Source: an uncultured Verrucomicrobiota bacterium (GTDB taxonomy: Bacteria; Verrucomicrobiota; Kiritimatiellia; RFP12; UBA1067). From it: a DNA stretch of 48,029 nucleotides. A program made the position numbers and the translations under genes. Below the pieces are notes generated by a model. The model was given only the letters and a program-made list of their open reading frames with translations, ran no database searches and was not told the DNA's origin. Shown in pieces: positions 41,001-48,029 of this stretch (the stretch's first letter is position 1; each line of letters starts with the position of its first letter). Location: positions 1-48,029 of the forward strand of contig CALYRV010000003.1 in the NCBI GenBank assembly GCA_945483525.1. Reading direction: 5' to 3'.

Positions 41001-43892
41001 GCGACCGGTCGCCAGCGCAACAGAGAATTCGACACGATCATTCGCCGCGTCAAAGACGAACGTCGGTGCACCGTCAAAACTCATGAAGGACTCACTGTAC
41101 TGGAACTCGTACGCGCCGACATCCACGCCGCGTCCGCTTTCACGCACCACACCAGCCGCATCCTTGTCGGACACACCGCCTGCCGCCGCATAGTCAGTCC
41201 CGGCATCGACAAGCGAACAACCCTCAACCGGAGTGTAGTCACCCTTCGCATAGTCGGCAAAGACGGTTTCATCAATGACCTTGCACGTCGCGTTGATCTG
41301 CTGCTCCGCCGCACAGTTGACGAAGTTCACGATATATGCGTCGGACGAAACCGTGTAGATCGCGTCGTGTCCCATGACGTCGTTTGCGCAAGTGTTGCCG
41401 TAAATCACGCAGTTGACTACAAATGCATCCTTACTTTCGAGGCGCACCGTGCCGCCGCAAGCATCTGAGGACGTCTTGGAATTGGCATTGCCGGTAATGG
41501 TGCAGTTCAGGAGCTTCGCCGTGCCGCTCAGGCGGGCGGCAGGAGCATAGCTGTCACGATTTCCGGTAATCAGGGAATTCTCGACCACGCCACCTGAAGC
41601 ACGGACTCCGCCGCCGACCTGTCGACCTGACGCTGTCGTTGTCGGATTCGTGTACCCGCCGCGAACGACGCAGCGAGAGACCAGCCCACCGGTCATATAG
41701 ACATTACCGCCGCCGCCATCCCAGGCGCTAGCATAACCATTCTCGAGAATGCAGTTCTCGATTAGACCTGCGGTCATATTGGCATTACCGCCGTTACCGC
41801 CTTGACCGCCGGACATCGTCAGATTCTTGACCGCCGCACCCTCGTGCGACAGTTTGAAAATCCCGACCTTGCCAACCTTGGCCTTAATGATAACGTCCTT
41901 TGGATCACCGGTCGTGCCGATCACCTCGATTGACCTTGAAAGGTCCACGCAAGGAGTCGCTGCTGCCGTCTCGGTGTAGGTGCCGGGCGCGACATACACC
42001 TTGCACGCACCGTCAACATCAGCTAGCGAAGCGACGGCATCCGCGATCGTCGCCTTGGCCATAAGGAGGGAAAGTCCGTCGTTATCATCAGAACCAGACG
42101 TGGAGACATACCGGACCGTATTGTCCGTTACGTAGTTGGCGATCTGGATCGTCGCCGCGTCCGTTCCGGTCGTAACGAAGTTCGCGGTTGCCGTCGGAGT
42201 GATTACGATGTTCACATTCTCCGTCGTCGCGGAATTGAAGATCGGTTTCACGCGGATCTCGACCGAGAACTCACCGGCGGGGATCGTCACCGTACCGAGA
42301 AGCGCCTCGTAATCGGACCCTGCAACCGCCGAACCAGCGACAGCGTAATTGACTACCAAATTACCGGTGACTGCCGCAGGGAGCGCAGAACGCCGCACCT
42401 TCACGATGCCTTCACCCAGCGTACCTTCGTCCGCATCCTTCGTCCCCTCGAACCACAGCGTCCCAGTGTAGAACGTCGCGCCGCTCCGAACGACGTCCGA
42501 ACCGCCGGTTGAGTGTCCGTAGGCCGCAGCGACATAAGTATGATCTTCGGACAATCCGGTCAAGGTCAGAGTATATGTCCCCGGCTCCGTAACCCCCTGT
42601 CCATTCTCCAGCAGATTCGTCGTCACGACCCCAGTGAAGGTATCCGTTATGACGGCGTAAAGATCGGCCGAACCGCCGGACACGGTAACCGCGAACACGA
42701 AATTCCCGTTCGCAAGATCATAGCTCACGATCGGTGTACCGAACTGCGGAGCGGTCACGTCACAGTCCGTGGCGGCACCGTATTCGAAGAAATCCTGCGT
42801 CATCGCCTTGTATTCGACGGACAGCCAATCGGCGGTCGGCACATCATCACGCAGACGCACCTCGTCGATCCATCCGCCCCAGGCCGCATCGCCCTGCGCG
42901 TTATCAATACCGGTCGGATTATTGCCGATGCCAAGCGGTAGCGTGCCGCTCCCGGTCACCTTGCCGATTGCCGTATCCTCGATTTTCTCACCATTACCAT
43001 AGACCGTGCATGTCGTACCGTTATAGACAAACGTGAGATAAGTCCACGTTCCGTTGCTGTCCGGAACTTCGATATTCGCGCTCTGGCCCTGCTTTCCGTA
43101 TCCGCACGGACCGATGATGCGTCCCGTGCCCGCATTGCGGTTTTCAATTGCAATGCCAGGTTCATTCGCATTAAGAGTGCTCTTCTTGTAGAAATAATGA
43201 TCCCAATAATAAGTCGCGCCATTATGCTTAAACCAGCCGGAAATCGTGAATGAGTCATCCGGAAGAAGCCTAGCATCTGGATCGCGCACAAAGACACCGC
43301 CGTAATTATAATTCCCGGTCTTCCCTGCAGCATTGTTGACACGGAAGCACTTGCCGACAGCACCATCCTCGTTCGCCGTGGAATAAATCGCCGCAAGCTC
43401 ACCATTGAAGGACGTGCCGTCGTTCGCAGCATTTGGGTAGACATTCTCCGTACTGAAGTCACCCATATGCCAGACGCCGATATAATCACTCCAAACCGAA
43501 GTCGCGGATGACGCTGGTATATCCGCGCTCCCGTAGTACATCGTGATCTTGCCGAGGGCGGATGATAAGGTGACGGGCTTGAGCCAGACGAGCGATTCGC
43601 CGGTCGGATCCCACGTGTCGATTTCGTGCGGAATGACGTTCCCCTGTTCATCCACGAAGATCATATCCGATCCGCGCGAACGCTGGAAGTCCGAATAAGC
43701 GAAGCCGGAAATCGCCGTGCTGAGCTTGACGAGAACCGGGACGTTGGCGAAAGATTCTTCTCCGATTGCGGTTTTCGCCGCATTCGAGAGCGTGAGCTCA
43801 ACCTTCTTCGCGAAGCCGGACGGCTCATCCGCGTGTAACGACGGCATACCCGCGGCCAGTACCGCAACGGCAAGAAACAGCAATTTGTTCAT
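38049..43892 (-). CDS. Giant secreted DUF2341/LamG/beta-helix protein
   Basis: 1947-residue secreted modular protein. Signal peptide LLFLAVAVLAAGMPSLHA; a DUF2341 domain at about 45-125 (VPVLVKLSTAISGF, SLVWLKPVTLSS, ITMYYGS); a LamG/concanavalin-like lectin domain at about 140-370 (YIGVWHMGD, GGWIDEVRL); an Fn3-like stretch; then three modules of Calx-beta-like or PKD-like domain plus right-handed beta-helix, each beginning with a V/I-Y-V-A-P/A-GTY strand and closing on a DAG ... DLAG(K)xR ... VDIGxYE motif (choice-of-anchor Q type). It probably binds or cleaves polysaccharide at the cell surface. The ATG at 43892 has AAGGAA upstream; the frame is open to 43964. A truncated paralogue lies just downstream. 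Confidence 0.9.
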   Translation of the reverse strand: MNKLLFLAVAVLAAGMPSLHADEPSGFAKKVELTLSNAAKTAIGEESFANVPVLVKLSTAISGFAYSDFQRSRGSDMIFVDEQGNVIPHEIDTWDPTGESLVWLKPVTLSSALGKITMYYGSADIPASSATSVWSDYIGVWHMGDFSTENVYPNAANDGTSFNGELAAIYSTANEDGAVGKCFRVNNAAGKTGNYNYGGVFVRDPDARLLPDDSFTISGWFKHNGATYYWDHYFYKKSTLNANEPGIAIENRNAGTGRIIGPCGYGKQGQSANIEVPDSNGTWTYLTFVYNGTTCTVYGNGEKIEDTAIGKVTGSGTLPLGIGNNPTGIDNAQGDAAWGGWIDEVRLRDDVPTADWLSVEYKAMTQDFFEYGAATDCDVTAPQFGTPIVSYDLANGNFVFAVTVSGGSADLYAVITDTFTGVVTTNLLENGQGVTEPGTYTLTLTGLSEDHTYVAAAYGHSTGGSDVVRSGATFYTGTLWFEGTKDADEGTLGEGIVKVRRSALPAAVTGNLVVNYAVAGSAVAGSDYEALLGTVTIPAGEFSVEIRVKPIFNSATTENVNIVITPTATANFVTTGTDAATIQIANYVTDNTVRYVSTSGSDDNDGLSLLMAKATIADAVASLADVDGACKVYVAPGTYTETAAATPCVDLSRSIEVIGTTGDPKDVIIKAKVGKVGIFKLSHEGAAVKNLTMSGGQGGNGGNANMTAGLIENCILENGYASAWDGGGGNVYMTGGLVSRCVVRGGYTNPTTTASGRQVGGGVRASGGVVENSLITGNRDSYAPAARLSGTAKLLNCTITGNANSKTSSDACGGTVRLESKDAFVVNCVIYGNTCANDVMGHDAIYTVSSDAYIVNFVNCAAEQQINATCKVIDETVFADYAKGDYTPVEGCSLVDAGTDYAAAGGVSDKDAAGVVRESGRGVDVGAYEFQYSESFMSFDGAPTFVFDAANDRVEFSVALATGRGSVWAIFTDMGTQESVTNLVSATATGGNTYVCYPALAQDVVYSCAALAIGLDGYVAFSEGTNTIYAGEIAIEKVADAHEENCVAGAFKITRGSGISATAGDLSVAYDVAGTAVPDSVYKQLSGTAVIPAGASSVLVEIAPMICPSVTVETSAELTLKLGNYKVGNPSSAALTIYNCADYNGGEGVCRFVSTTGDDDANDGLTAATAFASVTKAVTDLGEDGGRVYIAAGTYAEPGASESALTITTPIELLGMTGNPKDVVITRVKDGVRILNLGNESAKIRKVTLSGGRITAHGKLGGTLLVSAGAVEDCIIADGYNGGNGGNDGGGNLAVTGGRVSRCVIKGGNLPNCNNLRANRWSGGAFATSGGVIENSLIIGNKGGVATGVVYGGGEVVNCTITDNESQCGGIIMVKKNKNVGKVRNCVIVGNRSTRTNANPTDVCYVDSTTDWGIDTSGSAGLDGYVNGFENCLGDVKINESCVVGDKWIFVDSTSGDYRLGIVNEARDAGVAYADTGATSTTDLAGKTRVIGSCVDIGAYEFDPSVPFADIMFTQGSRITPVTLSATANFVGVSGTAVYYWDLDGDGIFERQSESSTVGWTIENGIGPGRIAMRVDVDGTVIGAVSRYFDYAPSDIYVDTDSANAVYPYCTEETAARTLQDALSVSSDGMTIHLAAGTYSSSATSAKFDVTNGVRIIGMTGNPDDVIVQNTASIAGNTSYKTMTVNHPDAFVANVTISGARIRNVSGLAGLIMGSNGGTVSNCVIRGNNHSPSYFQASAGVYMSAGLVTHCVITNNLIDAKSTEENDTVAVAMSGGALENSFIGANRVTGNVVGKCYAVRATGGRIVNCDIIGNDLTSTNELAGALNVSGTAVITNTVVFGNTKREIVDNGDETTSTNVVSALVSGATADTALTACATDATITAAAFKDYVNGDFTPASGGALRNAGVTIANAPKKDLAGKKRIRNSNIDIGCYEYQPPVGLKLFVK

Positions 43893-43935
43893 TATTGCAT
43901 TCCTTAAATTCCCACTAACGAGGCTTTTAACCAAA

Positions 43936-43964
43936 ATAGTAACATTCTTCTTGCCGATAAGCAA
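43936..43964 (-). promoter_or_regulatory. Possible promoter of the beta-helix gene
   Basis: On the minus strand TTGCTT (43959-43964), 17-bp spacer and TACTAT (43936-43941) with a TGT extension. The -10 is weak (four of six). The ATG is about 44 nt downstream, with a ribosome site. The spacer contains a small CTTGC/GCAAG inverted repeat. Read-through from the glycoside hydrolase gene, which ends 83 bp upstream, is an alternative. Confidence 0.4.
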
Positions 43965-43974
43965 GTGCTTTTTC

Positions 43975-46590
43975 TTACTTCACGAGCTCGTAAAGGTAGG
44001 TCGCGGAAGACGGATCACGCGCGGTATCGGCGGTGAAGACGAGTTCGTCGCCCTGGCGCTCCGCGGCGATTTCGCCGCGGCGGGAGCCATCTGAACCGAC
44101 CGCATAGACCTTCTCCGCGGCGGTTTTGACGCGAATCATCGCCGTCCCCTTGTGCATCATGTGCGGAAGCTTACCCCACTTGCAGAGGATTGTCTTCGCC
44201 TTGTCCGCATACAGCGTGCCGGTATCCTGAACGTCCGTAACGTGGGTTAACAGAACATGCGCGGATTCCGCGACCGGCTTGCCGTCCAGCGAACTCGCCC
44301 ACACCGCCGCCGGAGCCCCTGCAATCTCGGCCTTCACCGCACCCGCGGCAAAACCGCCGCGCTCGGCGAAGAAACCGCAGGTCATCGGCGTGACGACGCC
44401 GAAGATCCCCTGCTCGGGATCGAGCACGACCTGTCCGTCTCCGGGAGTAAGCCCCTTCACGAGATCGCGGTAGTACGAGTCCTTGACGGAATCGTATCCG
44501 GGATAATCGCCAACGGACCACTTCGGATCCAGGCCGGTGACCGCGGTCCCAAGCCGATAATACCACCCGAACCACTCGCTCTTCATGTCCGCCTGCGGAA
44601 GTCCGATCGTCTCGTCACGAAGCTTCGCCTCCGGAAACGCTAGCGCATAGGTCCTCGTCAGCGACTTCATGTCCTGACGCATGAAAAGCGTCATCACCGC
44701 TCTTTCGGTCGCACGCTGCAACGGATCCCTGGCAACGTCGAAATAGTTCATCGACTTCGGCGTCAGCGCGCCGTCGTGGTCGTGACTCCACGCGAAACGC
44801 CACGCGCCGTCATAATCCTGCAGCGCCGCCTGTGCGCCGAGCATCATGCCGCCGACGCCGCGGAACTGTCCAGGTCCCGAATAGTTGAACTCGGTGAGCG
44901 TGAACGGCTTATGCAGATCACGGTGCTTGAACACCGCCTCGAAGCCGAGATTGCGCGTATTGCGCACCGGGTTCGTGTTCGGAAGCTTCGAGGGCAGACG
45001 CCAGCTCTGCTCGAGGAAGGACGGATGATCGACGTAGAAGTGATCGTCGATGTAGTCGAAGAGCTGACGCGGTAGCTGGAACTGCACCGGATTCTTCCAG
45101 CAGGAGAGGTCCGTCAGCAGCACCTCGCTCTTGATCTCCTCCCGAATGAACCTCTGCATCTTCTTCACGAACGCGGTCTCCACGTCCGCCAGATAGATGC
45201 AGAATCTCTGATTGTCGACGGTATTCTCCCACGGATTCTTCGGAATCACGCCCTTGTACGCCGCCTTGACCTCGGGAAGCTCACGGATCACATCATAACC
45301 GCAGTTGCCGAGATTGCCCTCGTTGACGAGCGCGAGATGCGCGAGCGCGGGTTCATCCGCCCAGCGGCGTCCCGTCTTCGGATTGACGTGATTGAGGAAC
45401 TGACGCGCGAACGCGAGATAGTTAGAATACACGCCCTCCTGGAAAAGGATGCGCTCCTTGAACTCCTGCATCGGAATGATCCCGTCTTTATGAATACCGC
45501 AACTCCGCCACGGGACGTTGCGCGAGACGTAGAGATCGGTCGTGACATAGATGCCGCGCTTAATGCACGCATTCATCAGATAGTCGAGCTTCGCCATCTG
45601 CTCCTGACGGATTGTCGTGCCATCCTGCTTGTCGCAGAGCTCCCGCTCGTGATGATGGATGCGGATCGTGTTGTAGCCCATGCGCACGATCCGGTCCGCG
45701 AGATCCTCCGCCTCCCGCTCGTTCATGTAGCACGCGCCGAACACGAGGTTCACTCCGTAGAAACGCTGCTTCACGCCCGGCAGCTTCTCGAACTCGAAGT
45801 GTCCGTTCCGCACCACCACCCGTCCGTGCTTCCCCGCCGGCGCATCGATCCACGGCATCTTGGAGAAGTCGAGCACACTCCCCTCCCTGATCATGTTCGA
45901 ATCCTCAAGCGGAACCCATTCATCTCCGCCGATCACCGTCAGACCCTTCACGAACTCGAGCGCGCCATCAGCAGAAATCACGACCTCAAACGATCGCCGT
46001 TCACCGGACTCGAGATCATTCACCCCGGTCGAGAACCGGGCACCGTAATCGCGACCGTTCCACTTGCGGTTATCCTGCACATGGACCGCAGTCGGCGCAC
46101 TGAACCCGAATCCGAGCTTCCTGCCGCCCACCGTCATCGTCTTCACGGACCTGTTGGCGATAAACGGATTCTCCTGCCGTTCCACGGGAAGCGTCTTCTT
46201 CATCTCGCCCAGCAGCAGTTCCTCGCCCGCGAACTTCGTGATCGGAAGGCTCGTCGCGACGACGAGTCCGTTCCCCGAGAACGGCTCCTTGACCGTGAAA
46301 TCCCAACGGACCTTGATCTTACCGGAATCGGCGCTGTAATTCGCCTTGCCTTCGACAATCACCTTGCCCGCGCGATCCTTGAGCCTGAAGTCCGTTGTTC
46401 CGTCCTCCGCCGGCATCCACGAACCAGTCGCTCGGTACTGCGACCAGTCCTTATCAATGAGCACAGGACCCATCGTCACACCGAGTTCGCGCAGCTCTAC
46501 CGATCCGGCGTGTCCAGCCTCGATCACCGCCGCCCCCGCCACGAAACCCGCCGTCATTCCGACGACAGCCAGCATCATCTTCATATCCAT
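43975..46590 (-). CDS. Secreted clan-A glycoside hydrolase, large
   Basis: 871-residue secreted enzyme. Signal peptide (MMLAVVGMTAGFVAGAAV), a beta-sandwich N-domain to about residue 270, then a TIM barrel in which Glu424 (LALVNEGNLG) and Glu567 (FTLTEFNYSG) take the acid/base and nucleophile positions of clan A. MGYNTIRIHHHE and DYIDDHFYVDHP are further barrel strands. The C-terminal 200 residues are beta-rich. I cannot name the GH family. The ATG (with an in-frame ATG two codons later) follows AAAGGACGAT and is 35 bp after the phosphatase stop, so the two are likely cotranscribed. Confidence 0.87.
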   Translation of the reverse strand: MDMKMMLAVVGMTAGFVAGAAVIEAGHAGSVELRELGVTMGPVLIDKDWSQYRATGSWMPAEDGTTDFRLKDRAGKVIVEGKANYSADSGKIKVRWDFTVKEPFSGNGLVVATSLPITKFAGEELLLGEMKKTLPVERQENPFIANRSVKTMTVGGRKLGFGFSAPTAVHVQDNRKWNGRDYGARFSTGVNDLESGERRSFEVVISADGALEFVKGLTVIGGDEWVPLEDSNMIREGSVLDFSKMPWIDAPAGKHGRVVVRNGHFEFEKLPGVKQRFYGVNLVFGACYMNEREAEDLADRIVRMGYNTIRIHHHERELCDKQDGTTIRQEQMAKLDYLMNACIKRGIYVTTDLYVSRNVPWRSCGIHKDGIIPMQEFKERILFQEGVYSNYLAFARQFLNHVNPKTGRRWADEPALAHLALVNEGNLGNCGYDVIRELPEVKAAYKGVIPKNPWENTVDNQRFCIYLADVETAFVKKMQRFIREEIKSEVLLTDLSCWKNPVQFQLPRQLFDYIDDHFYVDHPSFLEQSWRLPSKLPNTNPVRNTRNLGFEAVFKHRDLHKPFTLTEFNYSGPGQFRGVGGMMLGAQAALQDYDGAWRFAWSHDHDGALTPKSMNYFDVARDPLQRATERAVMTLFMRQDMKSLTRTYALAFPEAKLRDETIGLPQADMKSEWFGWYYRLGTAVTGLDPKWSVGDYPGYDSVKDSYYRDLVKGLTPGDGQVVLDPEQGIFGVVTPMTCGFFAERGGFAAGAVKAEIAGAPAAVWASSLDGKPVAESAHVLLTHVTDVQDTGTLYADKAKTILCKWGKLPHMMHKGTAMIRVKTAAEKVYAVGSDGSRRGEIAAERQGDELVFTADTARDPSSATYLYELVK

Positions 46591-46625
46591 ATCGTCCTTT
46601 CTGCCCGAAGCGCCGTCCGTTACGA

Positions 46626-47861
46626 TTACTTCTCGAGCATGATGTCGCGAATCGCATTAAGCTCGTCGTCCGTGAGACCGATACCCTTGAGATACTTCAC
46701 GACGTTCTCGCGGATCGTGGCGCCGCCCATCTTCGAGGTCTTCGGATCGAGCTCGCCGAACATACCGGCCGCCTTGCGGCAGTAACGGAGACGCGGAAGG
46801 TTCTGATTGAAGGTCGGCAGCTCGTAGTCGTTGTAGATCTGCTCGTCGGTGCGGCCGAGGAGTCCGTCAAGGAGCACGCCGATCGTACCCGTGCGGTCGG
46901 AACCGACGGCGCAGTGGAAGTAGATCGGATAGTTCTCGATCTTCGTCATCACGCGGAAGATCTCGGCGATCTTGACCTTGATGTCCGGAAGCCCGATGTG
47001 ATACGGGTAGATCGGATGATAGAAGTGCTGACAGCCGAAGTGCTCGAAGCCGAGACAGTTGAACTGCTTCTCGGCCGAATCGGACTCGTCCTTGCCGCGA
47101 AGGTCGAGATCGGTCCTGATGCCGAGCATCTCGACATAGAACCACTTGAATTCATCCATGGTAGTCAGCTTACTCGCGTCGAAAAGACTGCGCCCGTGCG
47201 CCTTCTGTCCGCGGAAGACGAGCCCCTGACGCACCTTCACGCCGTCCGCGTTCTCGCCGCCGCCCATATCGCGGCAGTTGAGGGACGGCCAGCCGATCAT
47301 GCGCGGATGGTTGTCAAGGGTCGTGAACTCACGCACGTCCGAGACGACCTTCGCGCCACCCTCGTCCTTCGCGGTGACGCGCCAGTAATACTTTGTGCCG
47401 ACCTTCAGGAACCACGGAAACTTGCCCTTGGCGCCGTCCGGCAGCTTCTCGACGACGCTCTTCGCGAAGTCCTTCGTCTCGGAGAACTCAATCGTCATCT
47501 CCTTGCCCTTGAAGTCGGCCTGCCACTGGAACGGTTTGTAGGTCTTCGCCTCCTCGCAGGACTTCTTGTAGAGGGCCTCGGTCCATTCGTTGCGCTCGTA
47601 GAAGTTGTAGCGGCGCTCCCACTTCTTCGCGCGCGAGGCCTTGGGCTTGCCGGCGGCGACCCAGGCGTCGTACTTCTTGTTCTGCGCGTCACGCTTCTTG
47701 ATCTCGTCCTCGCTCAGCGGCGGCTCCGGCGGACGGACACTGCGCTCCGCGGGATGCGAGAGGAACTCGTTCACGCACGGCGTGTGGGTGTCGTAGGTCG
47801 CGCCGTTCTCCGGCGCGGTCAGCGTAATCGTGGCGGCGAACACTGCAGCTGTAATGAACAT
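46626..47861 (-). CDS. Secreted tyrosine-phosphatase-like protein
   Basis: 411-residue protein with an N-terminal signal (MFITAAVFAATITL), an Fn3-like region at about 30-185 (WFLKVGTKYYWRVTAKDEGG is the best strand pair) containing a charged insertion, and a C-terminal protein-tyrosine-phosphatase fold. The catalytic P-loop HCAVGSDRTG is complete, with Cys317 and Arg323; the upstream RTDLDLRGKDE is the motif of the Y_phosphatase3 class. The target may be a phosphoprotein, phospholipid or sugar phosphate. The ATG has a strong AAGGAGG. It heads the two-gene unit with the glycoside hydrolase. Confidence 0.88.
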   Translation of the reverse strand: MFITAAVFAATITLTAPENGATYDTHTPCVNEFLSHPAERSVRPPEPPLSEDEIKKRDAQNKKYDAWVAAGKPKASRAKKWERRYNFYERNEWTEALYKKSCEEAKTYKPFQWQADFKGKEMTIEFSETKDFAKSVVEKLPDGAKGKFPWFLKVGTKYYWRVTAKDEGGAKVVSDVREFTTLDNHPRMIGWPSLNCRDMGGGENADGVKVRQGLVFRGQKAHGRSLFDASKLTTMDEFKWFYVEMLGIRTDLDLRGKDESDSAEKQFNCLGFEHFGCQHFYHPIYPYHIGLPDIKVKIAEIFRVMTKIENYPIYFHCAVGSDRTGTIGVLLDGLLGRTDEQIYNDYELPTFNQNLPRLRYCRKAAGMFGELDPKTSKMGGATIRENVVKYLKGIGLTDDELNAIRDIMLEK

Positions 47862-47890
47862 CTTCTTCCTCCTTGTCTGATGACCTCGTT

Positions 47891-47899
47891 ATTATATCA
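47891..47899 (-). promoter_or_regulatory. Extended -10 promoter of the phosphatase unit
   Basis: Minus strand reads TGATATAAT. The ATG is about 30 nt downstream with a strong ribosome site. No -35 match is seen at 16-18 bp. Confidence 0.6.
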
Positions 47900-47950
47900 A
47901 AACTATTTGTCCTGAAAAGTACGGAATCCGATTGCATTATTACACCACCA

Positions 47951-47965
47951 TTGGGGTCAGACCCC
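47951..47965. repeat. GGGGTC/GACCCC palindrome
   Basis: The plus strand carries GGGGTCAGACCCC, an inverted repeat of six bases around a single A, flanked by TT and GG. Palindromes of this kind are, to my knowledge, recurrent next to REP-associated tyrosine transposase genes in many bacteria. No transposase is visible; the next 60 bases to the window edge contain no gene that I can support. Confidence 0.5.
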
Positions 47966-48029
47966 GGCCCACTGCCCCGCAGCCCAAATCGAATTGGCCA
48001 CGAGGTGTTGACTTCACACATAGAGACTT

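Noticed and set aside
38643..41468. Plus-strand open frame of 941 codons
   Set aside because: It is antisense to the giant beta-helix gene, whose signal peptide, domains and repeats are unambiguous; the frame mirrors those repeats.
47689..48021. 110-codon minus-strand frame at the right edge
   Set aside because: It overlaps the phosphatase gene and its promoter and reads through the palindrome; no domain.

Overview
The window reads as chromosome of an uncultured Gram-negative bacterium of the PVC group, most likely Kiritimatiellota/Verrucomicrobiota or Lentisphaerota. This is inferred from content, not from a marker gene. There is an outer membrane (TonB-dependent receptor, TonB, LptE-like lipoprotein, BamD-like protein, Mla lipid transport), a MoxR/DUF58/BatA/VWA/DUF4175/toroid cluster of the kind seen in Planctomycetes and relatives, and a set of secreted glycan-active proteins including a giant DUF2341 + LamG + beta-helix protein. 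Apart from one tRNA-Pro, every gene I accept lies on the minus strand, so transcription runs from high to low coordinates.

Reading with transcription: 47861-43975 holds a secreted tyrosine-phosphatase-like protein and a secreted clan-A glycoside hydrolase. 43892-38049 is a 1947-residue secreted modular beta-helix protein, followed by the remnant C-terminus of a paralogue (38053-37757) that abuts two tandem palindromes. 37666-36464 is a DUF4143-type AAA ATPase. 36443-33438 is a putative small ORF, a second glycoside hydrolase and an MFS transporter, and 33406-32438 is a SASA-type esterase. Together these suggest glycan degradation and uptake.

Next is a housekeeping stretch: tRNA-Leu(GAG) with its own promoter and terminator, a small membrane/coiled-coil protein, a Bax inhibitor-1 family protein, a stand-alone MetH reactivation domain, tRNA-Pro(CGG) on the plus strand, a UvrD/PcrA-like helicase with a Gly-Tyr-Arg tail, and a GNAT enzyme. 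27818-22122 is a compact operon of poly(A)-polymerase family, YfgM-like protein, MlaE, MlaF, MlaD and a gluzincin metalloprotease, closed by a hairpin terminator.

From 22077 to 3479 twelve genes run with overlaps or gaps of at most 41 bp: BamD-like, LptE-like, stand-alone AsnC/RAM domain, TPR protein, large exported protein, FHA-MoxR, DUF58, BatA-like with PA14, VWA/GATase-like, DUF4175-like with Gln-rich tail, toroid protein, TonB. I read this as one long envelope operon. RmuC and a TonB-dependent receptor follow from a separate promoter.

Two patterns cut across these regions. First, seven short arrays of degenerate 7-bp tandem repeats, each with its own unit but the same layout, sit inside or beside genes (a TonB linker, the TonB start, a signal peptide, a metalloprotease loop, a helicase loop, the helicase leader, an MFS loop). 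Second, nearly all recognisable promoters carry an extended -10 (TGN-TATAAT or close), and in six cases the -10 ends only 6-8 nt before the start codon, as expected for leaderless mRNAs. At the right edge is a GGGGTC/GACCCC palindrome of the type I associate with REP/RAYT elements.
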